Positions 51,401-64,000 are shown, counted from the stretch's first letter. The stretch is 64,000 bases of DNA from Smittia aterrima (GCA_033063855.1 CP093829.1:7512243-7576242); one strand, 5' to 3'. The notes: generated by a model not told the origin, from the sequence alone. Translations and numbers: made by a program.

Positions 51401-53466
51401 AGAGTGAGAAAAATTAAATAAATAAACAAAATCTTCTTCTGCCCCAGCTCAACTCAGCTTTGTGTAAATAGTCGTACAAATTGTTGCTGAACAAATTCTC
51501 TCTGTTTTTGATGTCAGAGATTAAACAAACACTAATTCATAACTCCACAGTCTTCCTCCGATGCTAATTTAATGATGAAAATTTGTCTTCAATTTTCATT
51601 TGCTTCGACGACCTTTTCCGAGAGTTTTGTTTGAAGATGAAAGTGAAATTCAATGAAAGCGAAAATCAATAATTCCGAGAACGCAATTTCTAAAAACAAC
51701 GAAGCTCTCTTACATTAGTTTCGTTTTATTTATGTTTCACTTCGACCACCCACTCCCACACAATAAACCAGCGCAACGACCTCGAAATCATTTTGTCATT
51801 AACGCTGTCTACGATTAATTAGCAACGAGAGTCGCAAGCTCCAACGACACCACGATCGGCTCTTATCATAAAATTGCTAAATAGTAAGAAATTGCTCACA
51901 ATAAATTTCCCTTCTCTTCGGTTCTTCTTCAGTTCTTCTGTTCTGAGGCTTAAGAGAATAGCGAAATTTATAAAATTTACTGGACGTAGTGTCTTTGAAT
52001 AAAGTTTCATTAAATATATTATCTCGCATAAAAGTTCGAAGCGAACTAGAGCGAGAGATGAGAATTTATTGGAGACAATTTAAAGAGACGAGCAAACTAT
52101 TTCTGCCTCGCCTTGCCTCGAATCTATAAAAATTTTAGGGGCGAAAACGACAAAGAATGAAACTTCATAAAAAAAGCTAACACTTGAGCTAATGTAGTGA
52201 AATTTATAGACATTGTCTGGAGAGTAGTTGGGGGGCGGTTGCATGGTGGAGAGAAAAAAAAAGCACAACACTCCCATGTGCTGCCGTGCCATTTAGAAAG
52301 TTTCCGTGAAAACTCATAAAGCTTAATGTTGCTCGCCGTGTTTTCTTCTCTCCCTCGCAGCGTGAATAACTTTCCCACTTAACGACACCGAAAAACGAAA
52401 AGTAATCAGTCACGGTTGAGAATTAATTGGTGAGTTTAGTTTCGAGAGTGAGGACGATAATTCAATAACGAAAAGAGTTTTATTGATTTGACAACAACGA
52501 AGCTCTCTTGGTGATCGTAACATAACTGAACACATGTCCGAAAGTTCCTTGGCTCACTCTCATCTCTGCCCAAATGGCTTTTTTATTGTTTCCAAGTTGC
52601 ATGTGAAACTTTATAAATTCAATTAAATTGTCCGGCTTCGTCAGTAGATCATTGCGATGGCAGCGTTCCAGCTGATTTCCTTTTCATAAAAATCTTTCCT
52701 CTCATGTTTGAGAAAGGAGAGTTATTTAGCATAAATTAGGAAAAGAAAAACTTGTGAAATCATTTTTCTTGCGGAACGAGATTAAAAATCAGTTTTTTTT
52801 CTTTCTTCTTTTCTTTTGAAAGAATAACTTTGCACAACAGGTTGAAAACAAATAGTGAACTACTCACAGCATAACGAGATTTCCAATGAAAAACAACATC
52901 GAAATATATCAAAACACAAATAATTATCTACACGAGAAGGGATTGCGCTGAACAAAACAAAAAAAAACACAAACTTCGTTCGACTTGAGAGAGAAACGAA
53001 AACTTTCTTGTGACGGAAAGCTTGGAAGTTTCATTAATAACAGAAAACACATCAAATTAGCCCAACACACCAACCGCCCTCATCCCAACACCTTCATTTT
53101 GCTTTCCACGATTTCTCATTAAGTGACAGCAGCAACAACAACATCAACAAACATCGAGAATGAGATAGGAAAAAAATCGAAATTAGAAAACACCACATTT
53201 AAAACACAATAAATTTCATTGGCTTTCATGGTTTGAAGTCACACATACCGATTCATTATCAAGGAGAGAAGTTCAATTGGCATTTATTAAGCAGTTGAAG
53301 TCACAATTTAAAATCGTTCTTTTCACTTTTAATCTTAATTTTGGTCACTTTCAACTGGTCGTTGTTGGTGAGCAATCGAGAGACACCTGCAATCTAGAGA
53401 AAGTTATTTGTTGACTTATGATGCACAGAACAGATGGCACAGAGGAGAGAGAGAATATCAAACAGC

Positions 53467-53750
53467 AACTAATTGCCGAGTTAATTGTCGACGAGGACTG
53501 TTTAGCGACGATTCGCTCGTCACGATAAGCAAATTAAATCATGACGAATAATTGCGTGTGTTAAATTACGTGAGGAAATCGTAATTTTTTAATTTTCATA
53601 AATAATTTTCGGCTGAATTAATTCTCACACACCGCAAGTCGAAACGAGCGCGAAGGGAAATCAATTGTTTACGTTAAGTGCGCAATTAAATCATTCCGAA
53701 AGTTAATTTCTGCCGCGGGTTCTCCTCCGCCGCCGCTTGATCATAAAATC
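53467..53750. promoter_or_regulatory. Candidate enhancer or conserved element (homeodomain-rich)
   Basis: Dense homeodomain-type cores (TTAATTGTCG, GAATAATTGCG, TTAAATTACG, GCGCAATTAAATCATT) occur within 280 bp. They are followed by a GC-rich patch, TGCCGCGGG and CCGCCGCCGC, that is unusual for this AT-rich intron. Open frames are short on both strands, which argues against an exon. Conservation is untested. Confidence 0.3.
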
Positions 53751-55778
53751 CGAACGAAACTCCATCAGAATGTTGTTCATTGAAAAAAAAGAGAAAATTT
53801 GTTTAAACTTTGATAATAAGAAAAATTATTTCTTCTAAATTTTAATCCAACAAAAGCGAAAATCTTGGAGTGAGCGGATGGCGGAAAACCATTGAAACAT
53901 GTGAGTCTAAAAATAACTTGCTTTGTAAACATATGGAGATTTCGTTTTCGAGATGATTTTCTCTCGATCTCTGTAAATTTTCAATCGAACTCGGGAAATA
54001 TTTTGCAGTTCTCGCTTCTTTTTGATTCAATGAACCCTTCATCGTGATTATTCTTTGAGAAGTTCTTCGCGGCTTCCTCCTAACAAACTGATAATATTTT
54101 ATCGCTCTCTGAAGTCTGTTTTAAGAACTCTTCATGGCTGCTCTTTTAATGCGGTCGTTTATACGTTTGCCTTTGCCTTTCTTCAACAATCTTACAAAGT
54201 AAATAAAAAAAATCTTTCGCCACGAACCTCGAGAACGTCATAGCAATACAAATACGTATCTGGATCCGAAGCAGCTTCCATTTAATCTCCTTTTTGTGTC
54301 TCCTTCTCTCTCTTGCACACTTCGCTTTAAGTTCAAAGTCCTTTAGCTCTCTCTTAAGCTTTCACAATTGATTAATGTGTCTTTGCAACAAAAGTAATTT
54401 ATATGTAAAGTTCTCTCGTCTCAAATTTCTTGAGAGCTCTCAGATTTGTTATGACGATGAATTACTATTTTCCGAAAAATAAATTCCACCGCAAAATATT
54501 CTGGTGAGAGAGGAGCTGAGCTGCTACTGTGTTTGCGTTGACACTGTGACTCCACTCGAAAAGGTTTTAACAACAAACTTTTTATGTGCTTGCTATATCA
54601 CATTTGACACGTAAACAAATTAAACTTTAAATACTTTTTCTTCACCCTCTCGTCTCCGACGCGAATTTATAAAATCATCACGGAGTTCTTGCTTCTCAAC
54701 AAGGCAACAGTTTTCGAGTTTTCCCTCGCGAGTTTTCTTATTATTCGCTCGTTCACGATTAATCAGTAAAAAGACGTAAAGAAAGCAAATAAAAACAAAA
54801 ACTTCTAATGAACTTTCATACAACGCCCCGCGCGTTTCCGATGATGCTTTCAATAGATCGAGTGAATGAAGACTGAATTTTCTCTTTCTCAATGGAAAAA
54901 TAAGCAAAAGGGGAAAAAAAAGAATTTCCTCGGTCTGGTTTGAGTTTAGCTTCGATTGAAGATGAAAAACTGAACAAACTTTCAAAATGGGCCTGAACAA
55001 AAATTCTAAGCGTGAGCGAGTAAGCAAATATGGAAATAATCGCGATCTGGGACGAAAAGATTATTAAATTTTGCATGCCTCAAACAAGTTTAGCTCGTGC
55101 ATTGCGTTTCTCGAGTCGATAGCTCAAAAATATCTCGAACACAATGTGAGCGTTTAGCGGCGTTATAAATTCTAAAATTTTTCCTCTTCAAGAAAGTAAT
55201 TTGACGTAAGTGCAAAAGTTTTTTTTAATGCCTTCCAGTAAGAAACTTTTTTCATCGTTCGGCTGCTCATATTAATTGCTCGAAAACACAGTGCACACGA
55301 GAGCATTTGCAAAGTTTTTATTTTTGTCTTGCATCATGTGCCGAGTTTCCTCATCGATTCCGATTCGAAAAATTACAGATCTTTCAATAGAGCTAAGCGT
55401 CAGAGAGAGAGAGGAGGAAGAAATGTATAATAAATTTAAGATCAAGATCGGTTCGTGGAAAAGAAAACCAATAAACATTCTTTTTTTCAATTTCGCTTTT
55501 CATCTTGCTTCGTTTTTTCAGTTTTTTTCTGCAACAGCGAAAGCGGCAGAGGGAAATGGCCATAAAATATTAAAGAAAATATTTTTCTCTATTTCGGCAA
55601 AAGCGAGCTTCAAAATAAAGGGCACTTGAAGCGTTTAATGTACTCGAGGAACGTCGGAAAGATTATTTCTAGAATGATATCTGGAAAATATGATCGCTTT
55701 TCTCACTTTGCCTCTTCTTCTCATAGTTTACTGTTGATTCTGTTTATAATGATTTAAAATTGATAATTGCAAACTCAC

Positions 55779-55834
55779 CCCAATCTGTTTTTCATAAAGG
55801 CCGACCGAATCTGGATGAAGAAAAAGGGCACAAC
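55779..55834 (-). CDS. Candidate 56-bp bruno-3 exon of unusual content
   Basis: On the minus strand a strong acceptor (pyrimidine-rich tract ending TTTATTGCAG) is followed by 56 bp and a GGG|GTGAGT donor. With a carried G it reads GCALFLHPDSVGLYEKQIG. Entry in phase 1 with GC-A and exit in phase 0 with glycine are exactly what the CELF exon for the second half of RRM1 has (normally about 83 bp, GCAF...TLPG), and it fits the linker exon in frame. Beyond GCA, however, the text does not match RRM1 and is 9 residues shorter. It could be an alternative exon that remodels RRM1, or a fortuitous exon-like segment. Confidence 0.45.
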
Positions 55835-57881
55835 CTGCAATAAATTTAAGTAAACAAAGAAATATTATTGATGCTAATTAAAGCTATTGTCAGATGAAAA
55901 TTGTTTGCGAGCTCTTGCATATTAATCGAGAGACAGAGACTCGATGACAAATAAAACTTTTCCAGCAAATTATGCAGAAAATAAATAATTATGTAACGTC
56001 AGCCTCAGAGCCCAAATCAATGTTATTTTATAATTTGACGTCAGCAGCATCAAAGTTTCTCGTTTGATGCTTTTCAAAATTAATAAACTTTGATTGCATG
56101 TTGAACTTTTCGAAAACGCTATTAGAAGTGAATCGGTTGCAATCAAAAACAAAAAGCGGGTTTCTTAACAAAAAGATAAAGTTCCGGAATAGCTAAATCG
56201 ATATATTTTTCACATCGTTTCATAATCGTTCGCTTAGAAGCCATAATCAATTTACTCGCGAAAACATGCGAGAGCACCAAAGCAGCAGTTGGGCGTTTGA
56301 AGATTTTTTCCCATGAAAATTTATCGATTTCGTCGGCTGAGACGATACCGGAAAAACGGAAAAGAAGGAGAACACGTTTTTGTTTTTGTTTTATGTGCCT
56401 CAATGATCATGCGAGTTCAAGCGCAATCTGTAGAAAATGTTTTTCCCGAAATCACTTTACTACACGCCGAACTGATTTACTTACTCGACAATTGTTCGTT
56501 GTGATACGCTAGCATAACTTCTCTGTTTTCTATGTTAGACCTCTCGTACCTTTCTTTCTCTTCTATTTCACTCAAATTGCTGTGAAAGTTTTGTAAATCG
56601 ATAGCTCTGCAATTGACATAAAAATAAGAAGAGAAATATTAAATACAGCTCATGAGGAAATATTTTTATTTCGTCAAGCGGAGAAGCATTGAATAGATTG
56701 GAGTTTTTCCATAAACCTTGCATTGTTTCCACAACTCATCAATTTTTCTTTCTTTTTCTATGTATGCATGTGCTGAGCAGAGAATATGTCTGATATTTCT
56801 CCTAATGTGAATGAATAAATGAAGAGCGAAATATAAAGCGTAGAAATGAAAAAAAAATGATGATGAACTTTGTTTTCTTTTAAACATAGTCTGGCATTCG
56901 ATTCAATACATAACGAATCGATAAATCGATGGAATCCACTCTGCATAAGTCATAAGAGCATGATGAGGTGGCTTTTTCGCTTATAGTTCATTCAGTGCAT
57001 GCAATCTTACTTGTTCTGTATGTGAAGAAATAATAAAACAACCAACTTATCAAAGCTAAGAAATCTGACTTCAACACGGACTTTGAAATGTTTAGTTTCA
57101 ACTTTTTTTAGCTTGAGCTCTACACACATTAACATGCAAGCGCCGAAACATAAAACAGCGAGAGGCATTTTCATAAAACGAATTAATCACTCGGAGTTCG
57201 GCAATCGCCAGACAGTAAGCGCCAACAAGAATTATGCAATATTTTAGCAAAAATATTTCACGAGAAAATTTAATAAACATAAGTTGACTTCCTGAACAAT
57301 TTTTGTGCAAACATTTCATTTCACTCTTTAAGATAATGAATCGTGACAGTTTTTTTATTTCCCTCCCCAACCCCCTCACGCACAACCTCGTATCTCGTGA
57401 GCATAATTGCAAAGTGTTTGGGAAAATCCATCGAACGATGCGTGCACGCAATGCTCAATTCATGACAAATTGATAAATGATATTTTCCGGTTTTAGCTGC
57501 ATAAACACTGAAATCAATTGATTTATTTTTTATTTTCGTCCGCGCACTCCGTCGCAAATAACTCATTTTCATTGAGTTATTCTGTCAATGGGAGACTGCG
57601 AGTCTTCGCTTATTGTGGTGGGCTTGAAAAATTGCAGCGAGATAAGGGAAGCGAGCAATTTTCGGGCGACTCGGGAAAGTATGAAAGCCGATAAATTCAT
57701 CGTACGTTTTCATGTTATTAATATAATTGAGTTTATCGTAATGTAATTTAGAGGCGCGCCCGATTCCAACACAAAACTGTGGGAGAAACGAAAGAGGGCG
57801 CAACGGAAAAACATTTTTCATGCTTAAATGATTTATTTAACTTTATAATTTATTAATCGCGATTCATTTTTCAATTTTCAC

Positions 57882-57919
57882 TTTTCTGCTTGGATTCAAC
57901 TGAGAGTCCAAGCAGAAAA
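57882..57919. repeat. 16-bp hairpin with 6-nt loop
   Basis: TTTTCTGCTTGGA pairs perfectly with TCCAAGCAGAAAA, and the stem continues with one T-G wobble, a T-A and a C-G pair to a 6-nt AACTGA loop. At 38 nt it is shorter than a usual microRNA precursor, and pairing beyond the stem is weak. Confidence 0.65.
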
Positions 57920-59717
57920 ATTTAACACGTGAATCGACGACGAGACCGTCCATTGAATAATTAAACGAGAGGCGAGTCTTTTATGTAAAAGGAAATTGTG
58001 TCAAAACTTTTGATTATGAAACATAATTCTTCACTTTAAAATTGTAATTGCTTGTCCAAATGTTTCCGAAGCTGTTTCTCATGCAAAAAGCTTCGGGAAA
58101 CATGACAGACGAGAAACCTTTCCCTCTCCCCCTCGAATATCTCAATAGCTTCGATATCCCTCATGAACTCTTTTCCTAACCAAATGTTCTCGGATGGTCG
58201 AGAGAAAGTTTCCAACATCGTTTTTCACTTTCGATGAAAATCACATTTTATCTAATCATTATCCTCGTCGTGTTGCTGAAGAGCTCGGATTTAAATTGAA
58301 AATATAATCACATCAACTTTAATGGTAGAGCTTTAAAAGCGAGTCTTCGTCGGTGAATAGAAATTTATTTGAGAGACCCAGATTGTGACTACTCAACCCG
58401 TTCGATAAAATTAAATCCACTGCATCGATCGATTGGCCAAACAACTTTATTTTTCAATCAGTTTTTAATAGACTTTTGTAATTGATTTGTTAATGAAACT
58501 TTTCTCATTACAAAGGAAAACTAAACTTCTATTCAGAGAGTTTTAAGCTTCTATTGTGAGCTTATAAGCCTTCCAGGTAAAGTAAGTTCTTTCAAGTCAT
58601 CTCGACAATCAAAACTTTTGTTGCCTCGAGATGATTTTCATCTCACAAACTTGACATTGGATTTATGGATATTTCGTGTTTTAATTTTTGAAAAGGAATT
58701 TTATGGCTGAGAGCTGGGAGTGTTTAATAACATTGAATCGGATAACGTCACGTTTAGCGATACGCTTAGAGTTGTTATAGCCCCCTAAAACTGACGGAAT
58801 AATTGCTTATTTATGTAAATAGTTTTTGCGTTTTGTTTTCGTAATTTTACTTCACAAATAGGATTTCCTTTCCGTCTCCGAAACCCACAAAAACCTGAGC
58901 ACAAGAAAATTGCATGAGAGAGAGAGAAGAGGACTCAATGACAAATTTCATTTCATTTTGTGATAAAATGATCCTGCAAGTTTTCGTCTTTTTTTATCAT
59001 CGGAAACATCTTAATCCTCATATTTTCCTGAACTGAACATTCAAGTGATTTCCAAATCTCACAACGGAAACTTTGCACCTGAGCATCATCTCTGAACATT
59101 TTATTCCGAGCAGAGGTTGGAGACTACAAAGTTCAACAGAAGGGGGGAGACTTTAATGATTAAGTCCCAACTGTATTTACATAACTCCGATTTCTAAATC
59201 CTCTGTCCGATCATTTTATTTGTCAAATGGTTTTCTTGAGTTTCTAGAACGAAACTTCCTCTCTTACGCATGGTCGCAAAAAGATAAAAGTTCTGTCTTC
59301 CACAAAGAAATTTCATATTTCTATTACTTTATGTCTCATCGTCGATGGGGAAAGTTTTCTTCTGTTGGAGAGGCTTACACTTCGTTGTGGGCGAGGGATG
59401 AGAAATTTAAGTTCAAACTAAATATTTTCTATGAATATCTTTGTCGTTCATGTCAGAAAAGTCTCTTATATGTGCTGAAAACATGTTTCGGCAAAAAAGC
59501 CGCCCTCATTTTGCGGAAAGCAATTGGGAGAGGTTGAAAATGAAAATTGAGACTTTTTTCCCTCTCGGTTTGCATATGCGGCTTTCTTTCTTTTCCCACA
59601 AAAAAGAGAAATGGAATTTGAACCCAAAATGAACACACACACACAAAAATTCCTTTAAAAAACTTAATTAAACTAAATGTGTTCGAACAAAGTTGTCAAA
59701 CGTTACTTTGTGACTCT

Positions 59718-59737
59718 CTTTGAATTTAAATTCAAAG
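59718..59737. repeat. Perfect 20-bp palindrome
   Basis: CTTTGAATTTAAATTCAAAG is identical to its reverse complement. The two CTTTGAA halves also resemble TCF/LEF-type cores (CTTTGA), so it could be a paired binding site. It may be coincidence in AT-rich DNA. Confidence 0.6.
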
Positions 59738-62700
59738 CTTTAAACAAAATATTTGATCGAGAACTGAGAAGTGAATGTTTGTGTGGTTAGGTTGATCTTG
59801 AAAACCGATTTCGATTTATGACTAAATCTAACCAAATCTCTCCACTCGATTCTCGACCGCAAATTGCAAATAAAAGTTGAGAATTTAATTTTCATTTGAA
59901 AGAATTATGACGCGAACCTTTAGCTCTTTGATACTTCAAGCGAAATATTGATTTACTACAAAGCTCGATGTAAATATGTAATCGCTCGACGTAATTTTAC
60001 GTTCTGTATGCAAAGTCAGTTCAAAGCTGAACACTTATGAGGGCGAGTACAGAGCAGGAATAAGCAAATTATCCACGTTCCACTTTAATAAAATAATTCG
60101 GTTTTCGAGTTTGCCTTTCTTTCGTTTATTGACGATGTTCTCTTGCTCGTAGCATTTGTTATAACGCTTCCTCCCTCCCTCTCTTGAAAGAGCTTGATAC
60201 GTATGCATAATTTTTATCTTCGGAAAAGAAATCTTTGGTTTTCATCCCTCTCTACCTGCTCGCCTTACAGTTCTTTTATTTTTGTGTTTTTTCACGAGTA
60301 CGTCACGTAGTTTGGCCGTGTTTCGATGCATAAGAGAGAATTCTGCTTTATCGTTAGGGAAACTAGTATTTTTATGTCTTTAGAATGTGAATTCGTCGAG
60401 GAGAAGAAGCATAACTTTTTATTATGGCGCTCGCCTTTCTTCTCTCGAGTCTTTTACAGACGAGGTCGAGATTGAACTGGGAATTTTCTCGGGCTCCTCA
60501 TTCCCACATTCGTCGGTTGATAGAAATATTTAAATGCTATAATGCTTATTCGTGAAATAATTTCTCGAAAACGATTTCTTCCACTTTGCTTCGTTCTCCC
60601 CCGAAAAATTAATCTCCCGCCCGCAAAACTGCAGTTTAATGTGAAAAAGAGGAAGAAGCATTCTCGTGCAATTTTAATACAACAGAAGAGCGAGAAGCGT
60701 CTTGGGGTAAATTCAGTAACCATTCTACTCGATTATTGATCTCATTATGGAGCAAATCATGAGAAAAGCGAAATGTGATTTTCATCTGAAATGGCAGCGA
60801 AATGAGTTTTTCCATTCTTAGTTTTATTTTTTCTTTTCGTTTCTTGATTGCAAGACACGAGAGAAAGGTTTGTTGACAGTCAAGCAACGGCCAATTGTCA
60901 TTCTTTCGCTTAATTTTCTCACGTCGTCGTTTCTCTTTCTCTCGGTTGTGCTTAAAAGCTTAAAAACTACTTTAAACAAGAGAAAACCTGTTAAAAGCAT
61001 TAAGCAAAAGGCAAGACAACTTTGCATTCAAGATTGAGAACGACCAAAACTTTTCAATGCTGATGAACTTTTGCTGTTTTCTTTTGCAAAACGATTCGAC
61101 TAAATCTAAACTTTTCTTCACGTTCACGACGATGATGGAATTTTCAAAGAGAGAAGCGAGCGACAAAAAAGTTTCGTACAAAGGTAAAAACTTTCTAATG
61201 CATTAGATGAAGGAGGAGAAATGGATGAAAAATAATTTTTAGAAGTGAACTCTCGTAAGCCTTTGAGAGAAAGTTTAACTCACTTTCAGAACTTTTCACA
61301 ACTCATCAATGAAATCGATTGATTTCCTTTCGGGTTGCGTGAAAGACGAGATATTTCCCACCAACGAGCAAAAAGAAATATTTCTCCTGATTACACTCGA
61401 TCGACAAACGACGAACGAACGACGAGAGATATTTGCACTCTTTTCCACTCAAGTCCTTTATGACCCTCTTTGGCTGATATTTTTATTCGATTCCGTTTTT
61501 CGGCGTCTGTGAAGAGTGGAGACGAACGAAAAGACAATAAAATAAATATCGAGTGAGTCGTAAACGGTTTGAACAATAAATGATTTTTTTTCCTCTCCTT
61601 ATCTCGAGGATGGAAATCAAATTTTTATACCATAAATTCCCTTTTCGGTAAATTGTGAACAGAGGAAGAGGAGAGAAGACGATTTTCTTCTTTATTTCTT
61701 TAATCAATTTTTTTCACTCGGTGTCGTTTTTCACTCCACATCTGATAAAGCACATTTCTCTCTCTCACTCTCGTTCCCTCGACTTCTTCTACTTCGAATC
61801 GAAGTTTCTTCCACTTTTGTTTATCGCTTCTGCGACTTTAAGAAATTTATTTTCATTGATTTTTCTTCGTGTGGGATTTTGATTTGTTTTTCACTGAAAT
61901 TTTATCCTCAAGCAAGCTCTCTCTTGCTCTTATTTTTATTGCAGCTTGTATGTTATATTTAACACATAATACAATATCTTATCACTTCAATATCACACAG
62001 ATGCTCGATTCAATTCGATTCCTTTTTCACTTTTCAAAATTTATTCTCTGTTTTCGTGAGGATGAGAGTTTGTCTTTAAAGTTTCTTTTTTACTTTTAAT
62101 TTTATTACTTTCAAATGAATATATTTTACAGAATTCTCGTCTGGTCAGATTAGGGTCATTGATTTCTGTTATTTCACCCAAAAACGAAACACATAACAAA
62201 GTCTAAACTTTATTTCCTTTCGAATTCAATGAATTTTGGGTTTTTTTTATCTCTCACTCGGTCTCAATCGAAATGTGTGTGTGTGAGGATGTTTTAAAGT
62301 TTGTAATTTCACTCAACTGAATTTTCCTTTTTTTTATGCTGAATGTGTACACACTCAGTTGTAGCCACCAGTTTGCACTCAATTCCGGAAATTTAAAAAT
62401 TTATTTCGCCCACTCCGACAATATACATTTAATAACAATTATTTAATTTGTTTTATTTGCTTCTGTCATTTATCACTTTACATAAACAAGATTTTCGTGT
62501 TGTTTGTAAGGAGAGTGAAATTATCGATTTGTTTTGTAGTTTTTTTTTTTTAATTTTATTTTTGTGTTCGTCAACTGAAGCCTTCGCTCGGAATGAAACT
62601 GTTTTTGTTTTAATAAATTAAATCACGTGACAGACAACGTTCTGTCCTCACGACTGTCGTTTCCTTTAGGTGTGAACAAATTAGGCACTTCTGAATTCTA

Positions 62701-64000
62701 ATTCCATGCAATTATCATCTTGTTTTAATTCACACAAATGAGCCGCACACATATGGCAACAATGGAAATGAAAGCACTTCTTATTCGCGTTCAACACGCT
62801 CGAGTTGAAATGTTTTCTCCTCAGAAATGTCCATTAAAGCAGCACAGGCGAGAGTCACTTTAATGCACAAAGCAGAATATCTCAGTGTCAGGGATTTTCT
62901 TCTCCTGTCGTTTTGTGTTTTCTTGTGTATTTGGCTTGCTCAGTCGCACCAGTCTTATTTCACAAGACAAGGAAAATATCAGCAGACACGAGGCTCACTG
63001 CTTCACTTCACTTTTATTTTTTTAGTCGTCCCGTGAATGGGTTCGCTCGTTTGTTTATGTTTATTTACTTCAGTGATTAATTAAACAACTAAAGGTTGAT
63101 GAACGGATGCAAGAGAAACGAGGGGATACATAAACATTAAGTCCCTGTTGTGTTTCTTTTATTTTTAAGATTATTTTCCACTTTTTTTTCTCCTTCGCTC
63201 GTTGAAAATTACTTTTTTCTTCTTCTTCTCTTCAGGACTCTTTAATGAATCGATATTGAACTCTTTTAGATCATGTTCTGATGAGTTTCCACTTCATTTC
63301 AGTCTCTCTGCTTAATGTGGAACTTTTAGAATATTCTCGTGAATTATTAACTTTCACAAGTGCTCAACTAAAACTCGTTCAATCTGTTACTCACTCGTCG
63401 TTCATGTGAGTTTGTGTTACGCACTATTCGAGAAAAGCCGCAAACCAAATCCTGGAATTATCAACACAATTGCTACAACACCTAAATTGAAATGAATGAT
63501 TTTTCTCTCGGGTGAAAGTTTGTGTCGTCTTTTCTTCTCTCAGCGAGACAACGTCAAATTGAAGAAGAAATATTCACGCACATCAAAAAAAATTCGTCGT
63601 CTCCTTGTTTGCTCAGCCGCCTTCCTTGCTTGGGCAAAAAACGAAATCTTTACACACATAAATTTTTTACATGAAATTAGAGAAAGTTTCTTTCCATGAA
63701 TTTAACAGAAATTAGTCAAGACGAGACTTATTTAACTTCTTACAAGTTTATGACTTTATTACTCGTCTCGTTTCTTATTTAATGTTCCCGGTGAATGAAT
63801 TGTGATAAGAGTGTAAACGGTTCGTTTTATTCAGACGGCAACATTTGCCATTCGACACTGAATACTAAGAGCACAAAACAAAAACTGAAATACCGAAAAG
63901 CGCGAGGCAAAGACGAAGCATAGCATTGAACAAAAAATCATCATCATTTTCCTGCTGTTGAAGTTTTTCTGCTGCTTTTCCATGGAAAAATCGAAAACAT

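Larger units (their letters stand above)
43791..55778. other. Intronic DNA (12 kb)
   Basis: AT-rich intronic sequence with GAGA tracts (for example 47994-48007), an 11-bp-stem palindrome at 48458-48482 and a motif-rich block at 53467-53750. Frames such as 45267-45521, 47488-47748 and 49438-49632 lack splice context or recognisable domains. No gene is supported. Confidence 0.6.
55835..64000. other. Intronic DNA (8.2 kb, right edge)
   Basis: AT-rich DNA upstream of the candidate exon in gene direction. It has a 16-bp-stem hairpin at 57882-57919, a block of higher complexity around 57640-57790 (GATAAATTCATCG, GTAATGTAATTTAG, GGCGCGCCC), a perfect 20-bp palindrome at 59718-59737 and a CACGTG E-box near 62625. 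No RRM1 exon or other gene was recognised, so the 5' part of bruno-3 probably lies to the right. Confidence 0.55.

Noticed and set aside
62827..63036. 69-codon plus-strand frame with a hydrophobic stretch, after a CAG
   Set aside because: It starts at a normal ATG-like context but has no donor, domain or continuation; likely chance.
1..64000. Transposons, tRNA, rRNA, CRISPR or viral insertions
   Set aside because: No terminal repeats with transposase or reverse-transcriptase motifs, cloverleaf structures, spaced direct repeats or viral proteins were recognised. Diverged remnants cannot be excluded by eye.

Overview
This is nuclear DNA from an insect, most likely a nematoceran (midge- or mosquito-like) fly. 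The evidence is short GT-AG introns, AT-rich non-coding DNA with scattered GAGA/CTCTC tracts, and coding exons of a Bruno-3/CELF-type RNA-binding protein. I see no bacterial-type operons, tRNA, rRNA, CRISPR array or recognisable transposon. Most open reading frames over 60 codons lie in intronic, low-complexity DNA and are chance frames.

Minus strand, whole window: one very large gene, a bruno-3 (CELF3-6 type) orthologue read right to left. Three coding exons are certain: the linker before RRM2 (12648-12696), the first half of RRM2 (5199-5324) and the second half of RRM2 (1459-1538). Their phases chain exactly and give a continuous RRM2 with RNP2 and RNP1. The 3' part of the gene lies left of position 1. 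No normal RRM1 exon was found. Three further minus-strand segments have good splice signals and phase-0 donors that could join the linker exon: 55779-55834, 21983-22136 and 16870-16920. They suggest alternative exons or internal starts giving forms with an altered or missing RRM1, but this is inference.

Plus strand, 29475-33422: a complete 11-exon gene nested inside the bruno-3 gene on the opposite strand. Conceptual splicing gives an 874-residue secreted protein with a signal peptide, a long acidic segment, a von Willebrand A-like region with a degenerate metal site, six N-glycosylation sequons and a C-terminal hydrophobic tail that suggests a GPI anchor. It looks like an uncharacterised insect surface protein. 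A GATA-motif cluster, an insect initiator repeat and a possible 5' UTR exon lie upstream; an ATTAAA signal lies just downstream.

The rest is intron. It holds short microsatellites, several perfect palindromes or hairpins, and a few blocks of higher-complexity, homeodomain/POU-motif-rich sequence that are candidate enhancers or conserved non-coding elements.
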